From NCBI RefSeq assembly GCF_006334925.1, contig NZ_VDHJ01000002.1, positions 62,001 through 126,000 of the forward strand: DNA of 64,000 nt, written 5' to 3'. The translations under genes were made by a program, and so were the position numbers. Below are positions 8,223-17,495 of the stretch, in pieces; the first letter of the stretch is position 1, and the number at the start of each line of letters is the position of its first letter. This stretch comes from Corynebacterium tapiri. Lineage in GTDB: Bacteria; Actinomycetota; Actinomycetes; Mycobacteriales; Mycobacteriaceae. Under the pieces are notes generated by a model. That model was not told the DNA's origin and ran no database searches. It saw nothing but the letters and a program-made list of their open reading frames with translations.

Positions 8223-8822
8223 CTAGGCCTCGACGTCGCCACGCTCGCGCAGCTGCTCCAGCGTGTCGTAGTCGCGTTCGAGGCCAAGCCCTTCGACAAA
8301 GGTGACAGAAACCTCGTCATAAAGCGACTTAACTGCCTGGTCGGCGGTATCGGAGTACTGAGATAGCTGCTGGTAGAGCTTATCGGTGCGCCACACCGCA
8401 CACAGCGGTTGCAGGTGACCGTCGGTGCGTACAGCTGCTGCAGCAGATTCCGGAGCCTCCGCAAGAGCCGCCACAAGCTCTGGGATGAGATCGGGCGAGT
8501 CGGGGGCGTCGACCGCCAAAATGGCCGTCATCGCCGAGGGTTCAACTTTTAACTCGGCGACGCCCGCAGCCACAGCGGATAGCGGACCGGAAAAGGCCGG
8601 CTCCTCGCCAGCCACCTTGACTCCGGGGCGGACCTGAAGGTCTCGGGTGGAGACGACGACGACTTGCATGAGGCCGTCGAGAAGCGACACCGCATCCAAC
8701 ATGATGTCGATGAGCCTCTCACCATCGACGCTCACCTGGGCCTTATCGACCCCGCCTATGCGCGATCCTCGTCCGCCAGCGACGATGATCACGTCAATTC
8801 CCGGTGTTAGCGACTCGCTCAT
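8223..8822 (-). CDS. mobA: Molybdenum cofactor guanylyltransferase MobA
   Basis: MobA transfers GMP from GTP to Mo-molybdopterin to make the MGD cofactor that NarG needs. The protein is 199 aa with a nucleotidyltransferase fold. The N-terminal loop VAGGRGSRIGGVDKA is the GTP-binding signature, followed by a SGPLSAV segment and an Asp-Ala-Pro motif at about the metal-binding position. Its ATG overlaps the moaC stop in an ATGA arrangement. It converges with nirK, with 11 bp between stop codons. It is the last gene of the moaA-moeA-moaC-mobA run. Confidence 0.92.
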   Translation of the reverse strand: MSESLTPGIDVIIVAGGRGSRIGGVDKAQVSVDGERLIDIMLDAVSLLDGLMQVVVVSTRDLQVRPGVKVAGEEPAFSGPLSAVAAGVAELKVEPSAMTAILAVDAPDSPDLIPELVAALAEAPESAAAAVRTDGHLQPLCAVWRTDKLYQQLSQYSDTADQAVKSLYDEVSVTFVEGLGLERDYDTLEQLRERGDVEA

Positions 8823-9295
8823 TGGGGAAGCTCCCGGCTCCAGTCGCCAGAGCGACCTCCGGACTTTCCCGTGACTCCCATACGGCGAATGTAGGCCGAG
8901 CGATCGACCCCCTTGACCATGTCGATGACCGCCAGGGCGCTGACGCTCACGGCGGTCAGCGCCTCCATCTCCACACCCGTGCGATCGGCGGTGCGCACGA
9001 TGGCCGAAATATGCACGCAGTCTTCCTGCAGGTCAAGATCGAGCGTGACACCGTGCACACCGATCGTGTGCGCCAGCGGCAGCAGGTCCGGGACCTTTTT
9101 GGCCGCCGCGATTCCGGCCACTCGGGCCACTGCCAGTACATCGCCCTTGGGAACGGTGCCGTCGCGCAGGGCCTGCATAACCTCCGGCGAGCATGCCACC
9201 TCGCCCTCGGCATGTGCTTCCCGCACAGTGGGGTTCTTGGCCGTGACGTCGACCATGCGGGCGGCGCCGGAGTCGTCGAGATGCGTGAATCGCAT
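8819..9295 (-). CDS. moaC: Cyclic pyranopterin monophosphate synthase MoaC
   Basis: MoaC, with MoaA, converts GTP to cyclic pyranopterin monophosphate, the first step of molybdenum cofactor synthesis. The family signature region is complete: a Met-Val-Asp-Val start of the fold, PLAHTIGVHG, a T-x-V-E-M-E-A-L-T core and the DMVKGVDR segment with the catalytic Asp and Lys. I placed the start at the ATG at 9295 rather than the GTG at 9307. AAGGTGG lies 8 nt before the ATG, while the GTG has no room for a ribosome-binding site. The downstream overlap with mobA indicates one transcript. Confidence 0.93.
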   Translation of the reverse strand: MRFTHLDDSGAARMVDVTAKNPTVREAHAEGEVACSPEVMQALRDGTVPKGDVLAVARVAGIAAAKKVPDLLPLAHTIGVHGVTLDLDLQEDCVHISAIVRTADRTGVEMEALTAVSVSALAVIDMVKGVDRSAYIRRMGVTGKSGGRSGDWSRELPQ

Positions 9296-9312
9296 GTACG
9301 CAACCACCTTTT

Positions 9313-10545
9313 CTAAAGAGTTGAGAGGAAGGGGAACACCTTGACCTTAGCTGGGTCAGGAGTTGCCAGAGCCAGCCCCTGGGCCCCCACCAGCGAGGAA
9401 ACAAAGTGTGAATGAACCCCACCAGAAAGTACTGGTCGGGCAACGAGATCTCCTGCGGCGTGGAGGGTGACCGGCGTGTAGGACGGGCGAGAGGACTGCT
9501 TGAGCTGATGCCCCTCCCAGCGAGCCGTCAACCACGATGTTCTCGGCTCCCGCCCAGCCAGGATGTCCATAGCGGGGCGTGCGTAGAGGTGGAAGGACAC
9601 AAACGAAGCCACGGGATTGCCCGGCAGGCAGATGATCGGAGTGTTATTCCACGTGCCCCATCCTTGCGGAGAGCCGGGCTTTTGATTGACGGAACCAAAT
9701 GCGATGGCAGAGCCCTCCGTGGAGGAGCCGACTGCTTTGAGAACGTCATAGGCTCCCGCCGAAACTCCTCCGGAGGTAATAACCAGATCTGCTCGTGCTG
9801 CAGCCTGGTCGAGAATTGCTCGGCAAGCCTGAGGATTATCGGCGCTATGCAGGGAGATTACCTCCCCGGCTCCCGCAGATTGCGCGAGCGCGGCGAGCAT
9901 CGGCCTATTGGAGTCGGGGATAAGGCCTTCTGCCAGCTCCGCGGTGTCGCCTAGCTCTATGAGTTCGTCTCCAGAGGACACGACCGCCACCCGAGGGCGC
10001 GGATGCGCCACGACCTCCGTCACACCTACCGAGGCGAAAGCCGCGATTGCGCCGGGGTCGATGACGGCTCCCTGCCGGGCGACCACATCGCCGTAAGCGA
10101 CGTTTTCTCCAGCAGCACGGATGTGCGTCTTCTTCGGGACGGCAAGGATAGTCACGTAGTCAGGTGCTTCTCCGGGACCGGCCGAGGCGTCGGTGTCCTC
10201 CACGGGAACCACGCACAGATCCTGGTGTTCTTCGGGTACTGGAGCGCCTGTCATGATGCGTACCGCGGTGCCCGGGTGAGGGGTCTGTGCCAGGCTTCCC
10301 GCGGCGACATCACACAACACCTGCAAGCGCGGGCTCGGGTGAGCGGTGAGGTCGGCGGTGCGCACAAGGAACCCGTCCATCGCGGAGTTAGCAAAAGGGG
10401 GCACGGGCCAACGGGCCGAAACGTCGCATGCCAGGGTCTCACCGAGGGTAGGGGCGTGACGACGCGGCGCAAGCGGTGCTACCAGCTGACACACCTCGGC
10501 CTGGTGCTCTGCAACGCTACGCACCTTTTGTTGCGCTGTGCTCAC
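9313..10545 (-). CDS. moeA: Molybdopterin molybdotransferase MoeA
   Basis: MoeA inserts molybdate into adenylated molybdopterin. The 410-aa protein shows the family landmarks in order: an N-terminal NSAMDGF motif, a TGAPVPEE motif, the SSGDEL segment, the SGGVSAGAYD loop of the MoaB/Mog-like domain, a KPGSP motif and a CLPGNPVAS segment, then a C-terminal beta domain. I place the start at the GTG at 10545 (Ser-Thr-Ala-Gln-Gln), with GGAGG 9 nt upstream inside the end of moaA. The open frame continues to 10782, but that stretch overlaps moaA and is Arg/Trp-rich shadow sequence. Confidence 0.92.
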   Translation of the reverse strand: MSTAQQKVRSVAEHQAEVCQLVAPLAPRRHAPTLGETLACDVSARWPVPPFANSAMDGFLVRTADLTAHPSPRLQVLCDVAAGSLAQTPHPGTAVRIMTGAPVPEEHQDLCVVPVEDTDASAGPGEAPDYVTILAVPKKTHIRAAGENVAYGDVVARQGAVIDPGAIAAFASVGVTEVVAHPRPRVAVVSSGDELIELGDTAELAEGLIPDSNRPMLAALAQSAGAGEVISLHSADNPQACRAILDQAAARADLVITSGGVSAGAYDVLKAVGSSTEGSAIAFGSVNQKPGSPQGWGTWNNTPIICLPGNPVASFVSFHLYARPAMDILAGREPRTSWLTARWEGHQLKQSSRPSYTPVTLHAAGDLVARPVLSGGVHSHFVSSLVGAQGLALATPDPAKVKVFPFLSTL

Positions 10546-10550
10546 AATTC

Positions 10551-11687
10551 TTAACCTCCGATAGCGGCCATCGGACGCGCAGGCTGCAGGAAACCAGGGT
10601 CGTCGATGCCATGGCCAGGCTTCTTCTCCCACATGGCACCAGCCCACAACGCGGCGATGTCCTCGTCCGAGGCATCGGAGCGCAGGGCCTCTCGCAGAGA
10701 AACCTCGCTTCCACTCTGAGAGAAAAGGCAACTCCTGATAGCACCGTCCGCGGTCAGGCGCGTGCGATCGCATGCGCCGCAAAATGGGTGCGACACGCTC
10801 GCAATCACCCCGATGGTGCCTTCTCGCTGGCCATCTTTTAAGCTCCAGAGCTTTGCCGGGGCGGAGCCACGGGGCTTGTCCAGCGGAGAAAGCTCGAAGT
10901 GCCGCTGCAACTCATCAAGAATGTCCTGAGCGCTAATCATTTGGGTGCGATCCCACGTGTGCGGGGGACCAAGCGGCATTTGTTCGATGAACCGAAGCTG
11001 TGCTCCCCTGTCCAGGCAGAAGCGCGCCAGGTCGGCGATGGCATGATCGTTGACACCGGGCATGATGACGGCATTGACCTTGACCGGGTCCAAACCAGCG
11101 GCAACCGCGGCATCGATCCCCGAGACCACGCTATCCAGGCGATCGCGCCGAGTGAGCTGCTCGAAGAGCTCCTTTTCCACCGTATCCAGGGAGATGTTGA
11201 CCCGGTGAAGTCCGGCGGCACGCAGCGCCTCGGCTCGATGGGCCAGGCCCAAAGCGTTGGTCGTTAACGCGAGCTGCACGGGGTTCCCGGTGGCAGTGCG
11301 CAGTGTCGAGCCGAAGCCGACCAAATCTTCTAGGCCCTTGCGAAGGAGCGGTTCGCCGCCGGTAAATCGAATGTGTTCGATGCCCAAGAGATTCACCGCG
11401 ATGCGCATTAGGCGGCGAACCTCATCGTCGCTGAGGATCACCTCGGAGGGCAGCCAGTCGAGTCCCTCGGCCGGCATGCAGTAGGTGCACCGAAGGTTGC
11501 AGCGATCAGTAAGGCTGATTCGCAAGTCCCGGGCGATGCGCCCAAATCGGTCCCTGAGCTCTCGAGACCCATCCGGCAGCGGATCCGGCAGGTCATGCGG
11601 CAGCTTCGGCGCCCCCTGCCTTCCAGCAACTGGAATCGGGAAAGGCAACGAGACAGGTGTCGCCGGCTGAGAGTCAGAAGTAGTCAT
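10551..11687 (-). CDS. moaA: GTP 3',8-cyclase MoaA
   Basis: This radical SAM enzyme starts molybdenum cofactor synthesis by cyclising GTP. Its 378 aa include the N-terminal [4Fe-4S]/SAM motif C-x3-C-x2-C (CNLRCTYC), the GGEPLLR segment and a second C-terminal cluster region (CGACDRTR with a later Cys). It ends in Gly-Gly, which is needed for activity in the family. A -10 box lies 10 nt before the ATG, so the mRNA is probably leaderless and moaA heads the moaA-moeA-moaC-mobA unit. The N-terminal ~40 residues are a Pro-rich extension. Confidence 0.95.
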   Translation of the reverse strand: MTTSDSQPATPVSLPFPIPVAGRQGAPKLPHDLPDPLPDGSRELRDRFGRIARDLRISLTDRCNLRCTYCMPAEGLDWLPSEVILSDDEVRRLMRIAVNLLGIEHIRFTGGEPLLRKGLEDLVGFGSTLRTATGNPVQLALTTNALGLAHRAEALRAAGLHRVNISLDTVEKELFEQLTRRDRLDSVVSGIDAAVAAGLDPVKVNAVIMPGVNDHAIADLARFCLDRGAQLRFIEQMPLGPPHTWDRTQMISAQDILDELQRHFELSPLDKPRGSAPAKLWSLKDGQREGTIGVIASVSHPFCGACDRTRLTADGAIRSCLFSQSGSEVSLREALRSDASDEDIAALWAGAMWEKKPGHGIDDPGFLQPARPMAAIGG

Positions 11688-11697
11688 TAACTACGTC

Positions 11698-11703
11698 ATA
11701 TTA
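11698..11703 (-). promoter_or_regulatory. -10 box of moaA (leaderless)
   Basis: TAATAT on the minus strand ends 10 nt before the moaA ATG. No ribosome-binding site lies between. The 14-bp palindrome at 11737-11750 sits about 35 bp further upstream. Confidence 0.55.
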
Positions 11704-11736
11704 GGGCGTCGCCTCGACGTGTCCAAGAACTAGCCG

Positions 11737-11750
11737 CGTTAGGCCTAACG
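11737..11750. repeat. 14-bp perfect palindrome at the acyl-CoA synthetase stop codon, upstream of moaA
   Basis: CGTTAGGCCTAACG reads the same on both strands and contains the TAG stop of the upstream gene. There is no T-run, so it is not a standard terminator. It lies just beyond the -35 position of the moaA promoter and could be an operator. Confidence 0.45.
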
Positions 11751-13469
11751 TCTGCTTCGTCCAGGACTTTCGAGCTTGATGATGTCAAAGCGCCCCTGCT
11801 CTCGGTACATACGCAGATCTTTCTTATCGAACTTGCCAACACTGGTCTTGTCGATGCTCTGGACGAAAGTCCAATACTCCGGAATCATCCAGGTGGGCAG
11901 CTGGGATTGAGCGCTAGAACGGATGGCGTTGGCGGTGTCCGCGTTGGGGGAGACGCCGTCATGTAGCACCGTCACAGCCAACGGTCGTTCTCCCCATTTT
12001 TCATCGGGAACTCCGATGACTGCGCACTCAACCACCAGGTCAGAGTCCATGATCACGTTCTCCACCTGGGCGGAATAGATCCACTCACCCCCGGAGCGAA
12101 TTACATCGCGAGCGCGATCGGAGACCACAAGAAATCCATCGGCGGTGACTGAGCCGACATCGCCGGTGCGCAACCAGCCGTCTTCGGTAAAGGCAGACTG
12201 CGGGGGACGCACTGGGTTGCCGCGGAAGGTTGTGGGCGCGCCGGGACCATCCGCATCGGTTGGGGGCAATCCAGTGATGGGGACGTAGGATGCGGCCACC
12301 ACATTGCCGCGGACCTGGATTTCTCCCTGGTTGCGGTCCGTGGAGGCAACGACTTCACCGTCGTTGACCACGCGATATTGCACAGAAGGCGGGAACCGGC
12401 CCTGAGATTCGCGATAGGCCCAGCGCGCTTCACCCGAGACTCCCGACGGAGGGCGGGCAACGGTCACGCCAGTTGAGGTCTCCGTCATTCCCCAAACGTG
12501 GACAATGTCCACGCCATAGCGCTCCTCCCACACCTTGATCAGCGCCGGAGAAGCCGGAGAGCCCCCGACGTAAATCTCGGTCAGGCTCATCCGCGAAGGA
12601 GGATTGTGCAGGTAGTGAACCATCAGCTGGGTCCACACCGAGGGCACGCCGTGGGCGACTCGCGGGTGGGTTGCCTCGATAATTTTGGCCAAGCGAGCGG
12701 GGGAGACGTCGTGGTCGGGTAGCACCATGTTCGTGCCCGACATGAGAGCAGCCAAGGGCACACCCCAGGACAGCAGGTGATAGATCGGGGCACAGCACAA
12801 AATGGAATTTCCGTGGGTAATCGCCATCGAATCCGTGGTGCGTAGCATCATTGCCTGCAAATACAGGGAGCGGTGCGAGTACAACACGCCCTTGGGGAGG
12901 CCGGTCGTTCCCGTGGAATAACACAGGGCTGCGGCGGTGCGTTCATCTTGCTCGGGCCAAGCGAAGAGGGTCGAACGGGCGTCGAGAAGCGCCTCGTATG
13001 CATACGTGGCCAGGTGCGCCGGAAGTTGCGGGGCGGGCTCTTCGCCAACAAAGACGACGGCGCGGACGCAGGTCACCAGCTCCAGAACCTCGTTGAGCTG
13101 ATGGGCAAGGCGTCGATCAGCAAAGATGACCTCAGTACCCGAGTGCTGGACGATGTAGGCGATCTGGTCTGGCATGAGTTGCCGGTTCAGCGGCGTAAAT
13201 ACCGCGCCCATTCCGCAGGCAGCCAGCATGATCTCGAGGTGCTCCGTCGAGTTGAACATGAGAGAACCCACGCGCTGATCGCCGGTGATGTTGAGCTCGT
13301 CACGCAGGGCATTTGCACACGCGGCTGCGCGCCCGATGAGTTCCGCAAAGGTGCTCTGCTCCGGAGCGTCATTCCTCCACGTGGTCACGGTTGAGGAGTT
13401 GTGCACACTGCGGGCGTGATTGAGGATGCGCCCAACTGAAAGCTCGACATCCTGCATCGTAGAGAACAT
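11745..13469 (-). CDS. Long/medium-chain fatty-acid--CoA ligase (AMP-forming)
   Basis: This 574-aa acyl-adenylate/CoA ligase activates a carboxylic acid with ATP and CoA. It has the P-loop-like AMP-binding motif (STGTTGLPKG), a GGSPAS loop, the WGMTETS adenine-binding motif, the hinge region SDRARDVIRSGGEW and the C-terminal catalytic Lys in SVGKFDKKD. The overall pattern resembles the AlkK/FadD group acting on medium to long fatty acids; the exact substrate is not visible. It lies between moaA and rho, 57 bp before moaA on the same strand, with no clear functional link to Moco synthesis. The ATG at 13469 is used; a second in-frame Met is four codons later. Confidence 0.85.
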   Translation of the reverse strand: MFSTMQDVELSVGRILNHARSVHNSSTVTTWRNDAPEQSTFAELIGRAAACANALRDELNITGDQRVGSLMFNSTEHLEIMLAACGMGAVFTPLNRQLMPDQIAYIVQHSGTEVIFADRRLAHQLNEVLELVTCVRAVVFVGEEPAPQLPAHLATYAYEALLDARSTLFAWPEQDERTAAALCYSTGTTGLPKGVLYSHRSLYLQAMMLRTTDSMAITHGNSILCCAPIYHLLSWGVPLAALMSGTNMVLPDHDVSPARLAKIIEATHPRVAHGVPSVWTQLMVHYLHNPPSRMSLTEIYVGGSPASPALIKVWEERYGVDIVHVWGMTETSTGVTVARPPSGVSGEARWAYRESQGRFPPSVQYRVVNDGEVVASTDRNQGEIQVRGNVVAASYVPITGLPPTDADGPGAPTTFRGNPVRPPQSAFTEDGWLRTGDVGSVTADGFLVVSDRARDVIRSGGEWIYSAQVENVIMDSDLVVECAVIGVPDEKWGERPLAVTVLHDGVSPNADTANAIRSSAQSQLPTWMIPEYWTFVQSIDKTSVGKFDKKDLRMYREQGRFDIIKLESPGRSRR

Positions 13470-13803
13470 ATTGACTACTCTAGCCGGCCCTGGTGTTACC
13501 CCTAGACCCCTCGTGCGCTAGACTCAGGCGCGATCAGACGGAGCCATCCGGCAGTCGCACAGCACGGACCGCCTTCCCAGGGGGAAAGAGTTTCCTCCCC
13601 CTGAATGCACAAGGCCCCCGATCATCTTCACAATTTTTGGCTTAATTCCGCTCGCTCGTAGACCGCTTTCCACTTCACAGTAACAAGCAGGTGTACATGC
13701 CTACGGCGGACGAGCGGGATGTGGGCAAGAGCGTTCCACTTACATGCCACCTGGGTGCGCAGTACGTCGCGCACACGCACGGTTAAGCAACGAAAGGACT
13801 TCC
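13470..13803 (+). promoter_or_regulatory. Long 5' region of rho with a leader hairpin
   Basis: This is a 334-bp gap without a convincing gene. A TAGACT at 13519-13524 is a plausible -10 box, giving a leader of about 270 nt. Inside it, CAGGGGGA (13578-13585) and TCCCCCTG (13596-13603) form a perfect 8-bp stem. A C/T-rich unstructured stretch follows before the ribosome-binding site AAAGGA at 13794. Long leaders are typical of self-regulated rho genes, where Rho terminates its own early transcript; here that is inference. Confidence 0.5.
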
Positions 13804-15561
13804 GTGAGCGAAACGGATAACCAGGATCTGAGCACTCTCAAGCTGCCTGAACTGCGCAAGATCGCTGCGGGTAAGGGGCTCAAGGGCGTCTCGGCCCTGC
13901 GGAAAGGCGAGCTGATTACCGCCATCACCACCGGCCAGGTGCCGGCGAAGGCGCAAAAGGCTGCCCAGGCTGCTGCCGTTGCAGAAGAAGCGCCGCGAGG
14001 CGGAGGCGAGCGTGAGCCGCAGGAAAAGACTGCTCGCGATTCGGAGCAGTCGGGTGAGCAGCCACGCGGCCGGGGGCGCCGTTCCAACCGGGAAGACAAC
14101 CGGTCCCACCAGGCTGAAGGAGAGCGAGCACAACAGTCCTCCCGCTCGGACAAAGCCGATAATCCCGAGAGGTCCGAGAAGGCTGACAACGCTGAGAACA
14201 GCGATCGCGACTCCGACGATCGCCGGGACGAGCGGCGCCAGGAGCGCGGCAACGACCGCGAAGAGCGCGAGGGCCGCGGGCGTCGTGGGCGTCGTAACCG
14301 CCGCAACCGCCGTGGACGGGACCGGGATCGTGACCGTGACCGTGGCGAGCGCAATGAACGGGGCAACGAGCAAGACTCCGCCCCGGAAGAGCTGCAGGAT
14401 GTCGCAGGCATTCTGGAGGTGGTGGACAATAACGCCGCCTTCGTCCGCACGACCGGCTACCGCACCAGCTCGGCGGACGTCTTTGTCAACAATCAGCTAG
14501 TCAAGCGCTTCGGGCTGCGCTCTGGTGATGCGATCACCGGACAGGTGAAGATGAACGGCGGCGGCCACACCCACGGCAATGGCCGCAACCGCCGCAAGTA
14601 CAACCAGCTCACCCGCGTGGATACCGTTAACGGGCAGCACCCGGAGGAGTCCCGCAAGCGCCCAGAATTCCACCGTCTCACGCCGCTGTACCCCAACCAG
14701 CGCCTGCGCCTGGAGACTGAGCCGAACATTCTGACCACTCGCGTCATCGACCTGGTCATGCCGATCGGTAAGGGCCAGCGCGCACTGATTGTGTCTCCGC
14801 CCAAGGCGGGTAAGACCACAATCTTGCAGAACGTGGCCAACGCGATCGCTACCAATAACCCCGAGTGCTACCTGATGGTGGTGCTTGTCGACGAACGCCC
14901 CGAGGAAGTCACGGACATGCAGCGTTCGGTGAAGGGCGAGGTCATTGCCTCTACCTTCGACCGCCCGCCGTCAGAGCACACCGCCGTGGCGGAGCTGGCC
15001 ATCGAACGCGCCAAGCGACTGGTGGAGATGGGCAAGGATGTGGTCGTTCTGCTCGACTCGATCACGCGACTGGGGCGTGCCTACAACAACTCTTCGCCGG
15101 CGTCCGGGCGCATCCTGTCCGGTGGTGTGGACTCCAACGCGCTGTATCCGCCGAAGCGCTTCCTGGGCGCAGCACGCAATATCGAAAACGGCGGCAGCCT
15201 GACGATCATCGCTACCGCAATGGTCGAGACCGGCTCTGCTGGTGACACCGTGATCTTCGAGGAATTCAAGGGCACCGGTAACGCCGAGCTCAAGCTGGAT
15301 CGCAAGATCGCCGAGCGTCGTGTGTTCCCGGCAGTCGACGTCAACCCGTCCGGTACGCGCAAGGACGAACTGCTGATGCCCACGGACGAATTCCGGGTGA
15401 TGCACAAGCTGCGTCGTATCCTGGCAGCATTGGATTCACAGGCAGCCATTGATCTCTTGATCAAGCAGCTGAAAAAGACCAAGTCGAACGGCGAGTTCCT
15501 CATGCAGGTCGCGTCGAGCGCGCCGATGGCTGCAGGCAAGGACGTAGAGGAGTACCTGTAA
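13804..15561 (+). CDS. rho: Transcription termination factor Rho
   Basis: Rho is a hexameric RNA helicase that ends transcription. The 585-aa protein has a Rho_N domain (about residues 10-42). A long Arg/Asp/Glu/Asn-rich low-complexity insertion follows (about 50-195), as in other actinobacterial Rho proteins. Then come the RNA-binding cold-shock-like domain and the RecA-like ATPase with Walker A PPKAGKTT and Walker B VVLLDSITR. I chose the GTG at 13804, with AAAGGA 5 nt upstream. The open frame upstream to 13744 lacks a ribosome-binding site and conserved sequence. It heads a rho-prfA-prmC-sua5-wecA run, the next gene following without a gap. Confidence 0.96.
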   Translation: MSETDNQDLSTLKLPELRKIAAGKGLKGVSALRKGELITAITTGQVPAKAQKAAQAAAVAEEAPRGGGEREPQEKTARDSEQSGEQPRGRGRRSNREDNRSHQAEGERAQQSSRSDKADNPERSEKADNAENSDRDSDDRRDERRQERGNDREEREGRGRRGRRNRRNRRGRDRDRDRDRGERNERGNEQDSAPEELQDVAGILEVVDNNAAFVRTTGYRTSSADVFVNNQLVKRFGLRSGDAITGQVKMNGGGHTHGNGRNRRKYNQLTRVDTVNGQHPEESRKRPEFHRLTPLYPNQRLRLETEPNILTTRVIDLVMPIGKGQRALIVSPPKAGKTTILQNVANAIATNNPECYLMVVLVDERPEEVTDMQRSVKGEVIASTFDRPPSEHTAVAELAIERAKRLVEMGKDVVVLLDSITRLGRAYNNSSPASGRILSGGVDSNALYPPKRFLGAARNIENGGSLTIIATAMVETGSAGDTVIFEEFKGTGNAELKLDRKIAERRVFPAVDVNPSGTRKDELLMPTDEFRVMHKLRRILAALDSQAAIDLLIKQLKKTKSNGEFLMQVASSAPMAAGKDVEEYL

Positions 15562-16635
15562 GTGGCTAATGAAGTTTCCCTCGTTGACGACGTAGTCTCC
15601 GAGTACCAGGGCATCGAAATGCAGATGGCGGACCCCGCCATCGCGGGTGATCAGGATCAATTCCGCAAGCTCTCCAAGCGTTATGCGGAGCTACAGCCGA
15701 TCATCAAGGTCAACGATGCGCTGAACCAATCGCGCGAGGATCTCGAGGCTGCCCAAGAGATGGCCTACGAGGACCATGACTTCGCTGCGGAGGCGGAGCG
15801 TCTCGAGGCCGAGGTAGTCGAGCTCGAGGAAAAGCTGGCTGACCTGCTGGCACCACGTGATGAAAACGATGGCGAGGACGTCATCATGGAAATCAAGGCT
15901 GGTGCTGGTGGCGAGGAAGCTGCCCTCTTCGCCGGTGACCTCGCCCGCATGTACCAGAAGTACGTGGAGAAGCACGGATTCGTGTGGGACGTGCTCGACG
16001 CTGCAGAGTCTGATCTGGGCGGCGTCAAGGACCTGACCGTCTCAATCAAGGCCAAGACTCCGTCTCGCGATGGCGCCTGGAGCTTCTTCAAGTTCGAGGG
16101 CGGCGTGCACCGCGTTCAGCGAGTTCCAGTGACCGAGTCTCAGGGGCGCATCCAGACCTCAGCCGCCGGAGTTCTGGTTTATCCAGAACCGGACGAGGTG
16201 GGCAGCGTCAACATTGATGACAAGGACATCCGCGTGGACGTCTATCGTTCTTCCGGCAAAGGCGGCCAGGGTGTGAACACCACTGACTCCGCAGTGCGCA
16301 TTACGCACCTGCCCACCGGATTGATCGTCACCTGCCAGAAGGAGCGTTCCCAGATCCAAAACAAGGCTCGCGCAATGCAGGTACTGCAGGCCCGCCTTGA
16401 CCAGATGGAGCGCGAGCGCGCCGACGCCGAGGCTGCCGAAGGCCGCGCCGCCCAGGTGCGCACTATGGATCGCTCGGAACGCATCCGTACCTACAACTGG
16501 CCGGAGAATCGCATCTCTGATCACCGTATCGGCTACAAGGCCAACAACCTGGACTCGGTGTTGGACGGAAATCTGGACGATTTGTTCACCGCGCTGAAGG
16601 CGGCCGAGCGCGCGGAGCGTTTGGAAACCGAATGA
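15562..16635 (+). CDS. prfA: Peptide chain release factor 1
   Basis: RF1 reads UAA and UAG stop codons and triggers peptide release. The 357-aa protein has the PxT recognition tripeptide (P189-V-T191) that separates RF1 from RF2, and the catalytic GGQ at 234-236. PrmC, encoded by the next gene, methylates this Gln. The GTG start follows the rho stop directly, and its ribosome-binding site (GAGGAG) lies inside the end of rho. Its stop overlaps the prmC start by 4 bp. Confidence 0.97.
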   Translation: MANEVSLVDDVVSEYQGIEMQMADPAIAGDQDQFRKLSKRYAELQPIIKVNDALNQSREDLEAAQEMAYEDHDFAAEAERLEAEVVELEEKLADLLAPRDENDGEDVIMEIKAGAGGEEAALFAGDLARMYQKYVEKHGFVWDVLDAAESDLGGVKDLTVSIKAKTPSRDGAWSFFKFEGGVHRVQRVPVTESQGRIQTSAAGVLVYPEPDEVGSVNIDDKDIRVDVYRSSGKGGQGVNTTDSAVRITHLPTGLIVTCQKERSQIQNKARAMQVLQARLDQMERERADAEAAEGRAAQVRTMDRSERIRTYNWPENRISDHRIGYKANNLDSVLDGNLDDLFTALKAAERAERLETE

Positions 16636-17495
16636 TCCTGCTTGACGCACTCGCTGAGGCGAAGGCGCGTCTGGCTGCGGCGGGCGTGCCCACCCCTGAG
16701 GTGGATGCACGCCTTCTCGCTGCCCATGTGTGCGGGGTAGCTCCATTGGCCTTGGATCGACGGCAAGAGGCCCCAGTGGAATTTTTTGAGCTGGTTAAGC
16801 GTCGAGAAGCACGCGAACCCCTGCAACACATTGTGGGCACCGCCCCCTTCGGCCCCCACGACCTGCGGGTCGGCCCCGGAGTGTTCATCCCGCGGCCAGA
16901 AACTGAAGTGTTGGCGGATTGGGCGGCCGCCCATGCCGAGAAATTGGTGCGTTCCTCAGCGGCGGAAGGCGCGCCCGTCGTGGTCGATCTGTGCACCGGA
17001 AGCGGGGCGCTGGCGTGCTATATCGCCGCCCGTGTCCCGCAGGTGGAAGTCTGGGGTGTGGAAAAACAAGTCTCTGCCCTTGGCTTTGCCGTTCGGAACG
17101 CGCCTGAAGCCCGCATCGTTCAGGGAGATGTGACCGACATAGATTGCCTTGCCGAACTCAACGGGCAGGTCGACATTGTGGTCACCAACCCGCCGTATGT
17201 CCCGGAAACCCCAGACCTCGAGCCTGAGGTCTACTGCGACCCACCCGAAGCCGTGTTCGCCGGAGCCGACGGACTCGAGGTAATCAGGGCGATGGCTCCT
17301 ACGGTCGAGCGGCTGCTTAAGCCGGGTGGGGTCGTTGGGTTTGAACACGATGACAACGCCTCGGAGCTGGTCGCACCGATTCTGCGGGCCCAGGGACTAG
17401 GCAACGTGAGGCCGATGGCGGATCTGACCGGCACCGAGCGTTTTACCATTGCGAGTAAGGTGAGCCAGGCAAGGACGAAAGGAACGAGCGCGTGA
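16632..17495 (+). CDS. prmC: Release factor glutamine methyltransferase PrmC
   Basis: PrmC uses SAM to N5-methylate the Gln of the GGQ motif in release factors. The 287-aa protein has an N-terminal helical domain, a SAM-binding [10 protein letters not shown] motif (119-128) and the NPPY catalytic motif (186-189), followed by a Glu-Pro-Glu-Val stretch. Overlaps of 4 bp with both prfA (ATGA) and the next gene (GTGA) show tight translational coupling. Placement after its substrate gene is the normal bacterial order. Confidence 0.95.
   Translation: MILLDALAEAKARLAAAGVPTPEVDARLLAAHVCGVAPLALDRRQEAPVEFFELVKRREAREPLQHIVGTAPFGPHDLRVGPGVFIPRPETEVLADWAAAHAEKLVRSSAAEGAPVVVDLCTGSGALACYIAARVPQVEVWGVEKQVSALGFAVRNAPEARIVQGDVTDIDCLAELNGQVDIVVTNPPYVPETPDLEPEVYCDPPEAVFAGADGLEVIRAMAPTVERLLKPGGVVGFEHDDNASELVAPILRAQGLGNVRPMADLTGTERFTIASKVSQARTKGTSA

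Noticed and set aside
13744-13803. 20-residue N-terminal extension of Rho
   Set aside because: No ribosome-binding site before 13744, while AAAGGA precedes the GTG at 13804.
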